NCBI RefSeq assembly: GCF_018614055.1
Contig: NZ_JAGGPB010000056.1
Span: 1 to 64,000 of the forward strand
Direction of reading: 5' to 3'
Length of the DNA stretch: 64,000 nucleotides
From: Streptomyces sp. ISL-98
GTDB lineage: Bacteria; Actinomycetota; Actinomycetes; Streptomycetales; Streptomycetaceae
In this document: piece after piece, positions 1 through 8,181 of the stretch
Layout of the letters: every line of letters starts with the position of its first letter
Numbering within the stretch: position 1 is the first letter of the stretch
Position numbers and translations under genes: made by a program
The notes under the pieces: model-generated
What the model was told of the DNA's origin: nothing
What the model saw: only the letters and a program-made list of their open reading frames with translations
Databases searched by the model: none

Positions 1-1
1 G

Positions 2-784
2 GAGGGGGATGAGCGTGGGGAGCGGGAGCTGCCACGGCTTTGGTGGTGCCCGACCAGCCTGCTGAGCTTCTTCCCGCTGCATGCCGCGGGGAAGTACGCC
101 GCCGGGGAGCACCGCCCGCACGGTGTCGCCGACCATGTCGTGTCGTCGTACACCGCGACGCTGAGCGCACTGCGCCGCTCGGCCTCGAAGCAGGCGCGGC
201 CGGCGGCCGAACGCACGCTGCTTGTCGTCGCCGCGCCGGAGGTGCCGGGGTATCCGCCGCTCGACCACGCGCTCGAAGAGGCGGGGAGGCTGGCGGAGTT
301 GTTCCCCGAGGCGACGGTCCTCGCGGGTGACGACGCTACCCGCGATGCGGTGGTCGGGGCGCTGCCGGAACACAGCTGGGTGCACTTCGCGTGTCATGCG
401 ACCGCCGACCCGCTGCGCTCCTCCGCCAACCATCTCGTGCTCGTGGACGGCGCCTTGGACATGGCCGACCTCGCAGGCCTCTCGCTCGACGCGGAACTGG
501 CGTTCCTCGCGGCGTGCGGTACGGCGGCAGGCTCGGTGCGGCTCGCCGACGAGGCGCAGCATGTCGCGTCGTCGTTCCAGCTGGCGGGGTACGCCCATGT
601 GATCGCCACGTTGTGGGAGGTGGCGGACGGGGACGCGGCTGATGTGACTACGCGGCTGTACGGGGAGATGACGGGCGGCGGCCTGCGCCCGGCTCGGGCG
701 GTCCACCGGATCACCCGTGAACTGCGGGACAGGTACCCGAGGAGTCCTTGGCTGTGGGCCCCGTACACGCACATCGGAGCGTGA
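2..784 (+). CDS. CHAT-domain protein, C-terminal part (5' end outside window)
   Basis: The reading frame is open from base 2, so the start lies upstream of the window; the visible part is about 260 residues ending at TGA 782-784. It carries the CHAT (caspase HetF associated with TPR) signature: WVHFACHA supplies the catalytic His and AFLAACGTA the catalytic Cys, followed by a conserved VIATLWEV segment. CHAT proteins are caspase-like cysteine peptidases often fused to TPR or NB-ARC repeats; the N-terminal fusion partner cannot be seen here. The family assignment is firm. The substrate and role (cell death, signalling) are unknown. The shorter ATG at 140 is internal, because homologous sequence (LLSFFPLHAAGKY) extends upstream of it. 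Confidence 0.88.
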   Translation, partial: EGDERGERELPRLWWCPTSLLSFFPLHAAGKYAAGEHRPHGVADHVVSSYTATLSALRRSASKQARPAAERTLLVVAAPEVPGYPPLDHALEEAGRLAELFPEATVLAGDDATRDAVVGALPEHSWVHFACHATADPLRSSANHLVLVDGALDMADLAGLSLDAELAFLAACGTAAGSVRLADEAQHVASSFQLAGYAHVIATLWEVADGDAADVTTRLYGEMTGGGLRPARAVHRITRELRDRYPRSPWLWAPYTHIGA

Positions 785-947
785 GCGCGGGTCCGGGTCC
801 GGGTGCGGGTGCGGCCTGCCTGCGGCGCTTTCCCCTCCCCGCCCCTTCCCGGCTGTGACATTTACGGCTCCGCGGCGTGAGGGGGCAAGCCCCCAGACCC
901 CGGACGCCCTACGAGAGTGTCGGGGAACAAGCCCCGCAGGGCACGCG

Positions 948-1910
948 CTAGTCGGCCACCGCGTGCGGCGTGCCCAAGTATGGGAATTCCGGGAGCAGAT
1001 CCGTATGCGGGCCGATGTGGTCCGTGGCGATCTGCCCGCCCGAGATCATCGCCAGCCGCGCCGACGTAACGTCATCAGTGAGCGCCCGCCCGTTCGGGTA
1101 CGCCGCCGGCAGGTCCCGGTCGTAGCGCAGGATGTCCGGCAGGATCACCCGCAGCGCCGCCTCGGCCGCCTCCGCGTCGTATCCGCCGGTGCGCCGGAGG
1201 ACCTCGGTCCATGGCTCGCGGTACGTGTCCCAGTCCGCGGCGGGCTCCCCTTCGTTGTACGCCTCCTTCGCCTCCTCGGCGTTGAAGTACGCGGTCAGCG
1301 ACGGGTGGGCGCCGCGGTCGACGGACTTGAGCTCTCCGTTCTGCCGCACGCTGACCCGTGCCCACACCCCGATCTCCGGATCGGTACTGATCTCGGCGTT
1401 CGGGGCCTCGATCACGATGCCGAAGACGTTCTTGTCGGCTCCCCAGTCCACACCCGTCCACTGAAAGTTGTCGACGATCCCGTCGAGATCCGCGAAGAAC
1501 GGGTCGCTGCGCAGACCGACGGAGAGCAGGTACGGTCCGGCCTCGACCACGGTCGGCGCGGGCCCGAAGCTGACCGGCGCGTCGGCGACGAGCTGCTTGC
1601 CGGCGGCCTCGTGCCCGCGGGCCTGCTCGCCCGTCGCCCGGTACACGGTGAAAGTCTGCTGCCCGTCGACGGGCCGGGAGAACTCGAAGCTGAACGCCAG
1701 GTCCGCCCGGTGGTCGCCGTCGGTGTCGACGTTGATGCGGTAGACCGCGTCCGGGTGGAACGCAGTGCCTCCGGTGGGGGCGATCGGGTTGACGTTCATG
1801 ATCAGTACGGTGCTGTCGCCCGGCACGGTGAACGCGAACACGTCCGTCAGGTCCAGCCGGGCGTCGTCCATGGGCGACCGGAGATGGGGTCCGCTGAGGT
1901 GATGTGACAT
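948..1910 (-). CDS. DUF4331 family protein
   Basis: A 320-residue protein if started at the ATG at 1910 (MSHHLSGPHL), which fits the family N-terminus better than the in-frame ATG at 1940. It shows the DUF4331 pattern: a DLTDVFAF segment near the N-terminus, LIMNVNP, a repeated beta-rich body and a C-terminal IATDHIGPHTDLLPEFPYLG segment. DUF4331 proteins are beta-propeller-like and often exported, but no clear signal peptide is visible here. The function is unknown. It converges on the CHAT gene with a 160-base gap rich in GGGTCC/GGGTGC repeats. The family assignment is likely; any enzymatic role would be a guess. Confidence 0.8.
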   Translation of the reverse strand: MSHHLSGPHLRSPMDDARLDLTDVFAFTVPGDSTVLIMNVNPIAPTGGTAFHPDAVYRINVDTDGDHRADLAFSFEFSRPVDGQQTFTVYRATGEQARGHEAAGKQLVADAPVSFGPAPTVVEAGPYLLSVGLRSDPFFADLDGIVDNFQWTGVDWGADKNVFGIVIEAPNAEISTDPEIGVWARVSVRQNGELKSVDRGAHPSLTAYFNAEEAKEAYNEGEPAADWDTYREPWTEVLRRTGGYDAEAAEAALRVILPDILRYDRDLPAAYPNGRALTDDVTSARLAMISGGQIATDHIGPHTDLLPEFPYLGTPHAVAD

Positions 1911-2108
1911 GACCCCAGCGTCCGTACCCGGCCGCTCCACCGCACGGCGGTCGCCGCCGTACGTGGCACCGAAGTCACCCTAGTGGCACCCCTGGCCCCC
2001 TCGGGCCCGGCGCCCGTACGGTATGTGGCGCACCGTCCAGAACAGGCACGCGACGCGCCACCGGCCGTAACCCCCGGCGGGCCGTCGCCCCAGTGGAGGA
2101 CCGGGCCC

Positions 2109-3038
2109 ATGACCGTACACACGCACCGGCGCCCGCGGCGCCGTCTCCTGGCCGCCGCGCTCGCTCTCGCCCCGGTGGCTTTCCTCCTCGCCTGGCTCAC
2201 GCCCACGTCGGGCGCCTCCGCGCCGTCGCAGGACGCGTGCCGCACCGTGGGCGACAGCATGCCGCGCGGCGACTGCGGCCCCTTCCGGCAGGTCTTCGCG
2301 GAGGACTTCAACGGGGACACGGTGCCGCTCGGCTCGTTCAGCGACTGCGACCACTACGCCGACACCCCGGACGCGTACTGCGAAGGCCTGGAAGGCACGT
2401 ACCGGGACGAGTGGTGGGCGTACCCGAACAGCTGGCAGGACACCGCGACGTCCGGCGCCGACGGCAATGCCGTCCGGTCAGTCGGCGGCAACTACCACCC
2501 GGAGGACACGGTCGCCGTCGGCCCGGACGACAGCGGCGACGGCCGGATGAGCATCCGGATGTGGAGGCCGGCGGACGGTGGTCCCGTCCATGCTGCGGCC
2601 GTCGTCCCGAAGAAGCTGATGGAGCAGACGTACGGCAAGTTCAGCGAGAGGTTCCGCGTGGTGGAGGCCGCGCCCGGCTACAAGTCGGCACATCTCTGGT
2701 ACGGAAACGGCTGCGAGATCGACTATCCGGAGCAGAACTGGACCGAAACGATCACCGCCTTCACACACCCCTGCGACGGCGGGCAGCAGGACATGTTCGC
2801 CACCGGCGCCCGCTGGACGGACTGGCACACCACGTCCGTCGAGTGGACGCCGGAGGAGATCCGCTACTACCTGGACGGCGTGCTCATCGGATCGAGTACG
2901 CGCGGCATCCCGCAGGAGCCGCTGTCCTGGGTCCTGCAGAACGAGAGCGCGCTGTACGGTCCGCCTGCCGCGCCCGGCTCGTCCGCGCAGCTCGACATCA
3001 CCTGGGTCGCCGGATACACGTACGAGGCTGCCCCGTGA
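2109..3038 (+). CDS. Secreted GH16-family glycoside hydrolase
   Basis: A 309-residue protein starting at ATG 2109 after a GGAGGA at 2095-2100. The N-terminus is a classic signal peptide: basic MTVHTHRRPRRR, then a hydrophobic stretch to about residue 32, then TSGAS. The mature part contains the GH16 active-site motif ExDxxE as EIDYPE, with E203 and E208 as the expected nucleophile and acid/base and D205 between them. It is followed by WHTTSVEW and YYLDGVLIG, typical of the jelly-roll strands. GH16 enzymes cleave beta-glucans, agar, carrageenan or related polymers outside the cell; the exact substrate cannot be read from the sequence. Several cysteines suggest disulfides in the secreted enzyme. 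Confidence 0.85.
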   Translation: MTVHTHRRPRRRLLAAALALAPVAFLLAWLTPTSGASAPSQDACRTVGDSMPRGDCGPFRQVFAEDFNGDTVPLGSFSDCDHYADTPDAYCEGLEGTYRDEWWAYPNSWQDTATSGADGNAVRSVGGNYHPEDTVAVGPDDSGDGRMSIRMWRPADGGPVHAAAVVPKKLMEQTYGKFSERFRVVEAAPGYKSAHLWYGNGCEIDYPEQNWTETITAFTHPCDGGQQDMFATGARWTDWHTTSVEWTPEEIRYYLDGVLIGSSTRGIPQEPLSWVLQNESALYGPPAAPGSSAQLDITWVAGYTYEAAP

Positions 3039-3084
3039 GGCAGTCGGGCCTGCAGTCGACCGGGCAGGGCAGCAGGTCAGCCGG

Positions 3085-3996
3085 TCAGCGTACGGTCCCT
3101 GTCTCCGGATCGACGACCTTGTCGACGAGGAGCGAGAGGACCCTGCGGTCGTCGTCCGCGGTCCCGCGCAGTCCCGGCGAGTCCGGATTGGTGTCGAAGA
3201 GCACGTGGGTCGCGCCCAGGTCGTGGAGCGCCGCGAGTTCCTCGCGGATCTGGTCGGCCGTCCCGTGGCCGACCGGGTGTTCGCCGCCGATGCGGCTCTC
3301 GGTCAGGTGGATCTGCAGCCGCGGTACGAGCGCGGGCACCGGCCGTCCGGCGCGCTCCGCCTCCGCCGCCAGCACCGGCAGGGCGGCGCGGATCGCGGCC
3401 ATGGTCGGCCGGTACGGGTGCCAGCCTTCGCCGAGGCGGGCGGCGCGGCGCAGGGCGGCCGGTGAGCCGCCGCCGACCCAGACGGGGAGGTGGGGGACGG
3501 TGGCGGGGGCGGGGGCCGTCCGTACGCCTTCGTATGCGACGTACTCTCCCTGGAAGGTGGTCCGGTCCTCGGTCCACGCGGCGCGGATCGCGGTGAGGTA
3601 CTCGTCGGTGATGCGGCCGCGCTCGGCGAACGGGACGCCCAGCGCGGCGTATTCGCGCGCGGACCAGCCGACGCCCGCGCCGAGGATGAACCCGTCCGTG
3701 TTGAGGCAGTCGATGTTGGCGGCCATCCGGGCGGTCTGCAGCGGATGCCGGTACGGGACGACGGTCACGGTGGTGCCGAGGGTCAGGCCGGGCACGCGTC
3801 CCGCGAGGTGGGCGGCCAGTACGAACTGGTCGTAGAAAGGGGCCGGATAGGTCTCGTGCACATCGGGAGTCACCGCGATGTGGTCGGAGATCATCGCGAA
3901 GCGGAAGCCTGACTCCCTTGCGTCCTGGGCCTGTTTGAGCAGGCTCGCGGGGGTGGTGCCGGGACCGAAGTTGAGTATGTTCACACCAAATTTCAC
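3085..3996 (-). CDS. LLM-class F420-dependent oxidoreductase
   Basis: A 303-residue luciferase-like monooxygenase-superfamily protein with the usual TIM-barrel landmarks: an N-terminal KFGVNILNFG strand, the ISDHIAVTP loop, LGTTVTVVPYRHP, and GFILGAGVGWSAREYAALG. In actinobacteria this subgroup usually takes coenzyme F420 rather than FMN. The length is normal. The substrate cannot be inferred. It is convergent with the GH16 gene. Its start is about 60 bases from the cobalamin riboswitch on the other strand, so the two genes diverge. Confidence 0.85.
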   Translation of the reverse strand: MKFGVNILNFGPGTTPASLLKQAQDARESGFRFAMISDHIAVTPDVHETYPAPFYDQFVLAAHLAGRVPGLTLGTTVTVVPYRHPLQTARMAANIDCLNTDGFILGAGVGWSAREYAALGVPFAERGRITDEYLTAIRAAWTEDRTTFQGEYVAYEGVRTAPAPATVPHLPVWVGGGSPAALRRAARLGEGWHPYRPTMAAIRAALPVLAAEAERAGRPVPALVPRLQIHLTESRIGGEHPVGHGTADQIREELAALHDLGATHVLFDTNPDSPGLRGTADDDRRVLSLLVDKVVDPETGTVR

Positions 3997-4059
3997 AGCG
4001 GGAGGCTACCCACCCCCCGCTGTTCGAAGATCGTGTGGAGTACGTTGTCCTTGCAGCTG

Positions 4060-4258
4060 GTTCGATCCGTCAGCCGGACGGAAGCGTCGTAAGAGGGAAC
4101 CCGGTGGGAATCCGGGACTGCCCCGCAGCGGTGAGTGGGAACGACCGCCGTCATACGCACTGGCCCCGGATTCCGGGTCTGGGAAGCGACGGCCAGTAGG
4201 TGCCCGCCGGGCGAGAGCCCGGTACGGCAGGCCCGCGAGTCCGAATACCTGCCACTGC
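4060..4258 (+). ncRNA. Cobalamin riboswitch upstream of metE
   Basis: The leader contains the classic B12-riboswitch blocks in order: AGAGGGAACCCGGTG at 4092-4106, AATCCGGGACTGCCCCGC at 4109-4126, GTGGGAACGACCGCC at 4135-4149, a CTGGGAAGCGAC block near 4180, and the B12-box equivalent GAGTCCGAATACCTGCC at 4238-4254. About 170 bases separate it from the metE start. B12-independent methionine synthase is commonly shut off when B12 is present, because the B12-dependent MetH can then take over. The exact 5' and 3' limits are estimates, and the expression platform (terminator or RBS occlusion) is not obvious by eye. Confidence 0.93.
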
Positions 4259-4430
4259 CCGCGTGCGACCCCGCATGCGGTGATCTCGGTGACCTCGAGG
4301 GCAGGTCGGCGGTAACGGGCAGGCGGATCATGGCTGTTGTCATGGTGTTGCCGTACGTCGCCCGGTGCGCCTTCCTTCGCGTCCTCGGCCCGCTCCGGGG
4401 TCATCTCCGCGACTCGCGAAGGAGAGTTCC

Positions 4431-6734
4431 GTGGCCGACCGTTCCGCCACCCCGCAATCACAGCCCACTGTGCACGGCTACCCCCGCCAAGGCCCCGGCC
4501 GGGAGCTCAAGAAGGCCGTCGAGGGCTACTGGGCGGGCCGCACCAGCGCCGCCGACCTGCACAGCACCGCCGCCGGACTGCGTCGCGACGCCTGGCAGCA
4601 GCTGGCCGACGCGGGCATCCGTGAGGTGCCGACCGGCAGTTTCTCGCTGTACGACCATGTTCTGGACGCGGCCGTGATGGTCGGCGCGATTCCCGAGCGC
4701 CACCGGGCCGCCGTTCATGCCGACCAGCTGGACGGCTATTTCGCCATGGCACGCGGCACGGAGGACGCCGCGCCGCTGGAAATGACCAAGTGGTTCGACA
4801 CCAACTACCACTACCTGGTGCCCGAACTCCGCCCCGACACCGTCTTCACGGCCACCTCCCGGGGGCCGGTCGAGGAGTGCCGCGAGGCGGTCGCGCTCGG
4901 CCACTCGGTCCGCCCTGTCCTGGTCGGCCCGGTCACGTTCCTGCTGCTCGCCAAGGCCGCCCCGGGGGTCGCCGACGGGTTCGAGCCGATCACCCTCGTC
5001 GACCGGCTGCTGCCGGTGTACGCCGAGATCCTGTCCGATCTGCGGGCGGCGGGCGCCGACTGGGTCCAGCTCGACGAGCCCGCCCTCGTCCAGGACCAGA
5101 CCCCCGCCGTACTGAACACCGCCGCACGCGTCTACCGCGAACTCGGCGCGCTCACCGACCGGCCGAAGCTCCTGGTCGCGTCGTACTTCGACCGGCTCGG
5201 CGAGGCGCTGCCGGTTCTCGCGCACGCCCCGGTCGACGGCCTCGCGCTGGACTTCACCGGACCGGCCGCCGCCAACCTCGCCGACCTCGCCGCGGCCGGC
5301 GGCCTGCCGGGCAAGCGGCTGATCGCCGGGGTCGTGGACGGCCGCAACGTATGGATCAACGACCTGGAGCGCTCGCTCTCGACCCTCGCCACCCTGCTCG
5401 GGCTCGCCGACCGGGTCGACGTCGCGCCCTCCTGCTCCCTGCTGCACGTCCCGCTCGACGCGGCCGTCGAACGCGATGTGGACCCGCAGGTCGCCCGCTG
5501 GCTGGCGTTCGCCCGCCAGAAGACGGCGGAGACCGTCACCCTCGCCACCGCCCTGACCCGCGGAGCGGACGCCGTCGCGCCGCAACTGGCCGCGAGCCGC
5601 GCCGCGCTGGCCTCCCGATCCGCCTCCGCGCTCACCCGCGACCCTGCCGTGCGTGCCCGGTGCGCCGCCGTCACGCCGGAGCAGGCCCGCCGCCCGGAGC
5701 CGTACGCCGAGCGCACCTCGGCCCAGCGGGCCCGGCTGGGGCTGCCGCCGCTGCCCACGACGACGATCGGCTCGTTCCCGCAGACCACGGAGTTGCGCAC
5801 CGCGCGCGCCGACCTGCGCGCCGGACGCATCGACGGTGCGGCGTACGACGAACGGATCGCCGCCGAGATCCGCGAGGTGATCGCCTTCCAGGAGAAGGCC
5901 GGGCTGGACGTTCTCGTGCACGGCGAGCCCGAACGCAACGACATGGTCCAGTACTTCGCCGAACAGCTCACCGGCTACCTCGCCACCCGGCACGGCTGGG
6001 TCCAGTCCTACGGTACCCGTTACGTCCGCCCGCCGATCCTGGCAGGCGACGTGTCCCGCCCCGAGCCGATGACGGTGCGCTGGACGTCGTACGCCCAGTC
6101 CCTCACCGACCGCCCGGTCAAGGGCATGCTCACCGGGCCCGTCACCATGCTCGCCTGGTCCTTCGTCCGCGACGACCAGCCGCTCGCCGACACCGCCCGC
6201 CAGGTCGCTCTTGCCCTGCGCGACGAGGTCACCGACCTCGAAGCGGCGGGCACCGCCGTCATCCAGGTCGACGAACCGGCGCTGCGCGAAACGCTGCCGC
6301 TGCGCAGCGCCGACCGCTCGTCCTATCTCGCCTGGGCCACCGAGGCGTTCCGGCTCGCGACCAGCGGTGTTCGTGCTGAGACCCAGATCCATACGCATAT
6401 GTGCTACGCGGAGTTCGGCGCGATTCTGGCCGCGATCGACGACCTCGACGCCGATGTCATCAGCCTGGAGGCCGCGCGCTCGCACATGCAGATCGCGGAC
6501 GAACTGGCCACGGCCGGTTATCCCCGTGAGGTCGGGCCGGGCGTGTACGACATCCACTCGCCGCGCATTCCGGCCGAGCGCGAAATCACGGATCTGATCG
6601 ATCGCGCGCTGCGGACCGTTCCGGCCGACCGGCTGTGGATCAACCCGGACTGCGGTCTGAAGACCCGTACTGCCGCCGAAGTTCGTCCGGCTCTGGAGAA
6701 CTTGGTGGCAGCGGCCCGCCGTATCCGCAACTGA
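4431..6734 (+). CDS. metE: Cobalamin-independent methionine synthase (5-methyltetrahydropteroyltriglutamate-homocysteine methyltransferase)
   Basis: A 767-residue protein starting at GTG 4431, behind GAAGGAGA at 4418-4425; the longer ATG-4365 frame lies in leader RNA. MetE transfers the methyl group of methyl-THF-triglutamate to homocysteine without B12. Both half-barrels are present. The zinc ligands fit the family: H656 and C658 in THMCYAEF, and C741 in NPDCGLKTR, which match E. coli H641, C643 and C726 with a constant offset of 15. The second-barrel motif TTTIGSFPQT is intact. Control by the upstream cobalamin riboswitch is expected. A strong stem-loop follows the stop codon. Confidence 0.97.
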   Translation: MADRSATPQSQPTVHGYPRQGPGRELKKAVEGYWAGRTSAADLHSTAAGLRRDAWQQLADAGIREVPTGSFSLYDHVLDAAVMVGAIPERHRAAVHADQLDGYFAMARGTEDAAPLEMTKWFDTNYHYLVPELRPDTVFTATSRGPVEECREAVALGHSVRPVLVGPVTFLLLAKAAPGVADGFEPITLVDRLLPVYAEILSDLRAAGADWVQLDEPALVQDQTPAVLNTAARVYRELGALTDRPKLLVASYFDRLGEALPVLAHAPVDGLALDFTGPAAANLADLAAAGGLPGKRLIAGVVDGRNVWINDLERSLSTLATLLGLADRVDVAPSCSLLHVPLDAAVERDVDPQVARWLAFARQKTAETVTLATALTRGADAVAPQLAASRAALASRSASALTRDPAVRARCAAVTPEQARRPEPYAERTSAQRARLGLPPLPTTTIGSFPQTTELRTARADLRAGRIDGAAYDERIAAEIREVIAFQEKAGLDVLVHGEPERNDMVQYFAEQLTGYLATRHGWVQSYGTRYVRPPILAGDVSRPEPMTVRWTSYAQSLTDRPVKGMLTGPVTMLAWSFVRDDQPLADTARQVALALRDEVTDLEAAGTAVIQVDEPALRETLPLRSADRSSYLAWATEAFRLATSGVRAETQIHTHMCYAEFGAILAAIDDLDADVISLEAARSHMQIADELATAGYPREVGPGVYDIHSPRIPAEREITDLIDRALRTVPADRLWINPDCGLKTRTAAEVRPALENLVAAARRIRN

Positions 6735-6744
6735 CGTCACAGGA

Positions 6745-6780
6745 AGCGGAATCCGCCGGATGTTCCCGGCGGATTCCGCT
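6745..6780 (+). terminator. Terminator hairpin after metE
   Basis: A perfect 15-bp stem (6745-6759 with 6766-6780, arms AGCGGAATCCGCCGG and its complement) closes a 6-base loop, starting 11 bases after the metE stop. There is no T-tract, which is usual for Streptomyces terminators. Confidence 0.8.
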
Positions 6781-6878
6781 CCCGCCATTGCCAGGCGGCT
6801 GGTCCAGTCCTACGCTCTCGCACCGCCCCTCCCATGAACAGCGTTCATATACGCGAATTCGAGAAGGGAAGTGAAGAC

Positions 6879-7169
6879 GTGCGCAACCGACTCCTCGCCA
6901 TCGTCGGCCTCACAGCCACCTGCGGACTGGTCCTGGCGCCGAACGCCCGCGCGGAGGTCGAGCCCGGTGGCTGGACCTCCGTCTCCCCGTCGTTCAACGT
7001 GCAGGAAAGGGGGTGCGGTCAGGTCGAAGGGCTGACCTTCCGGCTCACCTGCTCCACCGCGAGCGGTGACCAGCGCGCCGAGCGGCGTTATGCGACGTAC
7101 ACCGGCGGCACCCGTCAGTTCGAGGTGTCGTCAGCTGCTTGCCGGGGAGCGTGCACGAGGGCGGTTTAA
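6879..7169 (+). pseudogene. Secreted protein, apparently truncated at its 3' end
   Basis: The start GTG 6879 follows GAGAAGGGAA. The product begins with a clear signal peptide (VRNRLLAIVGLTATCG...NARA), then a short mature part running through RRYATYTGGTRQFE. From about 7128 the sequence no longer looks like the same protein and stops at 7167-7169. From memory, Streptomyces proteins with a similar YATYTSGTRQFEG segment continue for well over 100 residues, in some cases with carbohydrate-lyase-like folds, so I read this as a gene cut by a rearrangement. The break lies right before the direct repeats at 7166-7240. It could instead be a short genuine secreted peptide of 96 residues. Confidence 0.5.
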
Positions 7170-7455
7170 CTCGATCGTGTGATGGTCGACTTCCGGGCTT
7201 GCGGCCTCCTGGGCCGTCCGGGTTAACGTGATCGTGTGATCTGGGACGCCGGGTACGGCGCCAGCGTGCGGGGCCCCCGCTCCACCGGAGTGATGGTTCA
7301 GGGCCTCCCCGTCGCCTCTGGCCGTACCCATTTGGCCAGATCGCGCAGGGAACCGACCTCCCGGGCCCGGACCACGCACAGGATGCGTGTCACCGCCCCG
7401 GGGTTGAGTACGCCGGGGACCAGTGCGCCCAAGACCGTTCGGGGCGTGCGGCTGA
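7129..7455. other. Rearrangement scar between two broken genes
   Basis: These 330 bases separate a gene that seems to lack its 3' end from one that lacks its 5' end. They contain two direct repeats (see 7166-7240). On the minus strand, 7298-7471 holds a 57-codon stop-bounded frame with high GC at third positions (GVDLLSRTPRTVLGALVPG...), which looks like the C-terminal fragment of some protein I do not recognise. No complete gene is visible. A lost or decayed mobile element or a deletion is the simplest reading. Confidence 0.4.
7166..7240 (+). repeat. Pair of 18-bp direct repeats
   Basis: TTAACTCGATCGTGTGAT at 7166-7183 recurs as TTAACGTGATCGTGTGAT at 7223-7240 (16 of 18 identical), 57 bases apart. 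Each lies close to the point where coding sequence of a neighbouring gene breaks off. They could be ends of a decayed insertion element or recombination sites. Confidence 0.55.
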
Positions 7456-8181
7456 GCAGATCCACTCCTGCTCAGTCCGGAGGAACGGTACTTCAGGATC
7501 AGCAGCACCCGCGTCAGGGGGGCCACCCGCCTCACGGCCACTCTCGTCTCACCCGTCGACATCACCCTGCGGTGGACGGGGGACGAGAGCGGTGCGGCCG
7601 GCCACGTCGTCGAGTTCGCGACGGAGCCCCACGGCCCGTACACGATTCTGCGGTACCTGGCTCCCGGTGAACGCACGTACCGGCATCCCGACCTCATGCC
7701 CCGCACCGCATTCCATTACCGCCTGCGCCCCTACTACGGACCCGCCTCCCGCCCGGTCGAAGTCACCCTCCCACCGGGCGAGTTGACGGAGGAGGACCAG
7801 AAGGGCGACCACGAGTGGGCGCCTCCCCGCACGGTCGCGGGCAAGACCGCCGTCACCACGCACTCCGTACGCGATGCCGCCTCCGCACCGACCGGCCTCA
7901 AGGCCACCGTCGAGCACGCCAACGGCATCAGGTTCACCTGGACGGACCACGCCGACGACGAGGAGGGCTTCCTGCTCGAAACCAGGCCCGAGGGCAGCCG
8001 CGCATTCCGCCCGGTCGCCGTCCTGGACCCGGACATCAACTCTTTCGGCCTGATCACCCTGCCGGACGAGAAGCGGGCGGCCTACCGGGGCCGCGCCATC
8101 ACCTACGGCGCGCAGTCCAACGTCGTACGGCTGACCACCGGCGAGGACTCCGCTACGCCCCGGCCAGTTCCCGCACCGTAG
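7456..8181 (+). pseudogene. Fibronectin type III-domain protein lacking its 5' end
   Basis: The frame is open from just after a stop at 7453-7455 and reads ADPLLLSPEERYFRI... without any ATG or GTG until ATG 7696, which lies inside the first FnIII-like domain (VDITLRW...GHVVEFAT). A second FnIII-like domain (APTGLKATVEHANGIRFTW) follows at about 7890-8120. No signal peptide or upstream start is present, so the N-terminus appears lost. The 3' end overlaps the convergent Mur ligase gene by 29 bases. If translation does begin at 7696, a 161-residue truncated protein would be made. Confidence 0.55.

Noticed and set aside
785..830. GGGTCC/GGGTGC short repeats after the CHAT gene
   Set aside because: Short GC-rich simple sequence, no arms or motif suggesting function.
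4458..6788. 776-codon open frame antisense to metE
   Set aside because: It mirrors metE codon bias, has no RBS or domain, and metE has all zinc ligands.
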